Of a DNA stretch of 5,241 nucleotides, positions 5,028-5,241 are shown one piece after another (within the stretch, counting starts at the first letter, position 1; each line of letters starts with the position of its first letter). The notes below the pieces were generated by a model. That model saw only the letters and a list, made by a program, of their open reading frames with translations, was not told where the DNA came from and searched no databases. The DNA comes from Devosia sp. (lineage in GTDB: Bacteria; Pseudomonadota; Alphaproteobacteria; Rhizobiales; Devosiaceae). The stretch lies in contig DROE01000147.1 of the NCBI GenBank assembly GCA_011322005.1, positions 1 through 5,241 of the forward strand. Direction: 5' to 3'. The position numbers and the translations under genes are program-made.

Positions 5028-5241
5028 ATGGCTCTCCCGAAAAAAGTGCAAGAGCAAGCCGATTTGGCCAGACAGATTCATGCAGAGGTTTACCCGCAGC
5101 GAAAAGAGGACGATGAGGAAAAATCGGATAAGGAGGCGCGTGATGAACCCAGTTCAACTCCAGAAAATTCTGAAAGCGCTTCGGAAGGCGAAGCAGCGGG
5201 AGAGGTTCAGGCGGAAACACCCGATGCGGATCAGGGAGAAA
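5028..5241 (+). CDS. Acidic N-terminus of a probable scaffold-type head protein (partial)
   Basis: Only the first 71 residues are in the window; the gene runs off the right edge. It starts MALPKKVQEQADLARQIHAE, a helical segment, then from about residue 27 becomes a long Glu/Asp/Ser/Pro-rich, probably disordered stretch with repeated short acidic patches. AAGGAG (5012-5017) lies ten bases before the ATG and fixes the start, one base after the previous stop codon. Proteins that begin like this, with a helical MALP-type start and an acidic low-complexity region, just after the portal and before the major capsid gene in short-tailed phages, are usually scaffold or coiled-coil head-assembly proteins. 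That assignment comes from position and composition, as the diagnostic C-terminal part is missing. Another acidic structural protein is possible. Confidence 0.7.
   Translation, partial: MALPKKVQEQADLARQIHAEVYPQRKEDDEEKSDKEARDEPSSTPENSESASEGEAAGEVQAETPDADQGE

Overview
This window is a piece of a tailed double-stranded DNA phage (Caudoviricetes), either free virus or prophage. It carries the packaging genes and the start of the head-assembly genes. It reads with the standard bacterial code, is moderately GC-rich, uses strong AGGAGG-type ribosome binding sites, and packs its genes with TGATG and ATGA overlaps. The large portal protein resembles those of P22-like and other short-tailed phages, so a podovirus-like particle infecting a Gram-negative bacterium is the best guess. 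The sequence alone does not fix the host. No integrase, tRNA, CRISPR array or insertion sequence is visible.

Left part (1-423, + strand). Bases 1-222 contain no supported gene. They hold a small perfect hairpin (16-32), a very G-rich tract (60-95), and a promoter-like segment (171-199) flanked by two copies of an 11-base repeat. A good ribosome binding site then leads into a 66-residue ribbon-helix-helix DNA-binding protein (223-423).

Middle part (350-2208, - strand). The large terminase subunit (TerL, ATPase plus nuclease) and the small subunit upstream of it (TerS) form a leftward two-gene operon joined by a one-base stop/start overlap. TerL runs tail to tail into the ribbon-helix-helix gene, and the two coding regions share 74 bases.

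Divergent control region (2209-2292). About 84 bases separate terS from the portal gene. They contain promoter-like elements for both directions that overlap on the same stretch. The rightward one repeats the pattern seen in front of the ribbon-helix-helix gene: CTTGACA, 16 bases, CCACACTT.

Right part (2293-5241, + strand). The portal gene is followed by three very small tightly packed genes and then the start of an acidic, probably scaffold-type protein that is cut by the window edge. A major capsid gene would be expected further right.

Together these genes would build the portal vertex and prohead (right operon) and the motor that fills it with DNA (left operon). Placing the two on opposite strands around one short shared control region, with a small DNA-binding protein convergent to the terminase, is the most unusual aspect of the window. 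It suggests that packaging and head-building genes may be balanced against each other at transcription. That control model is inference.
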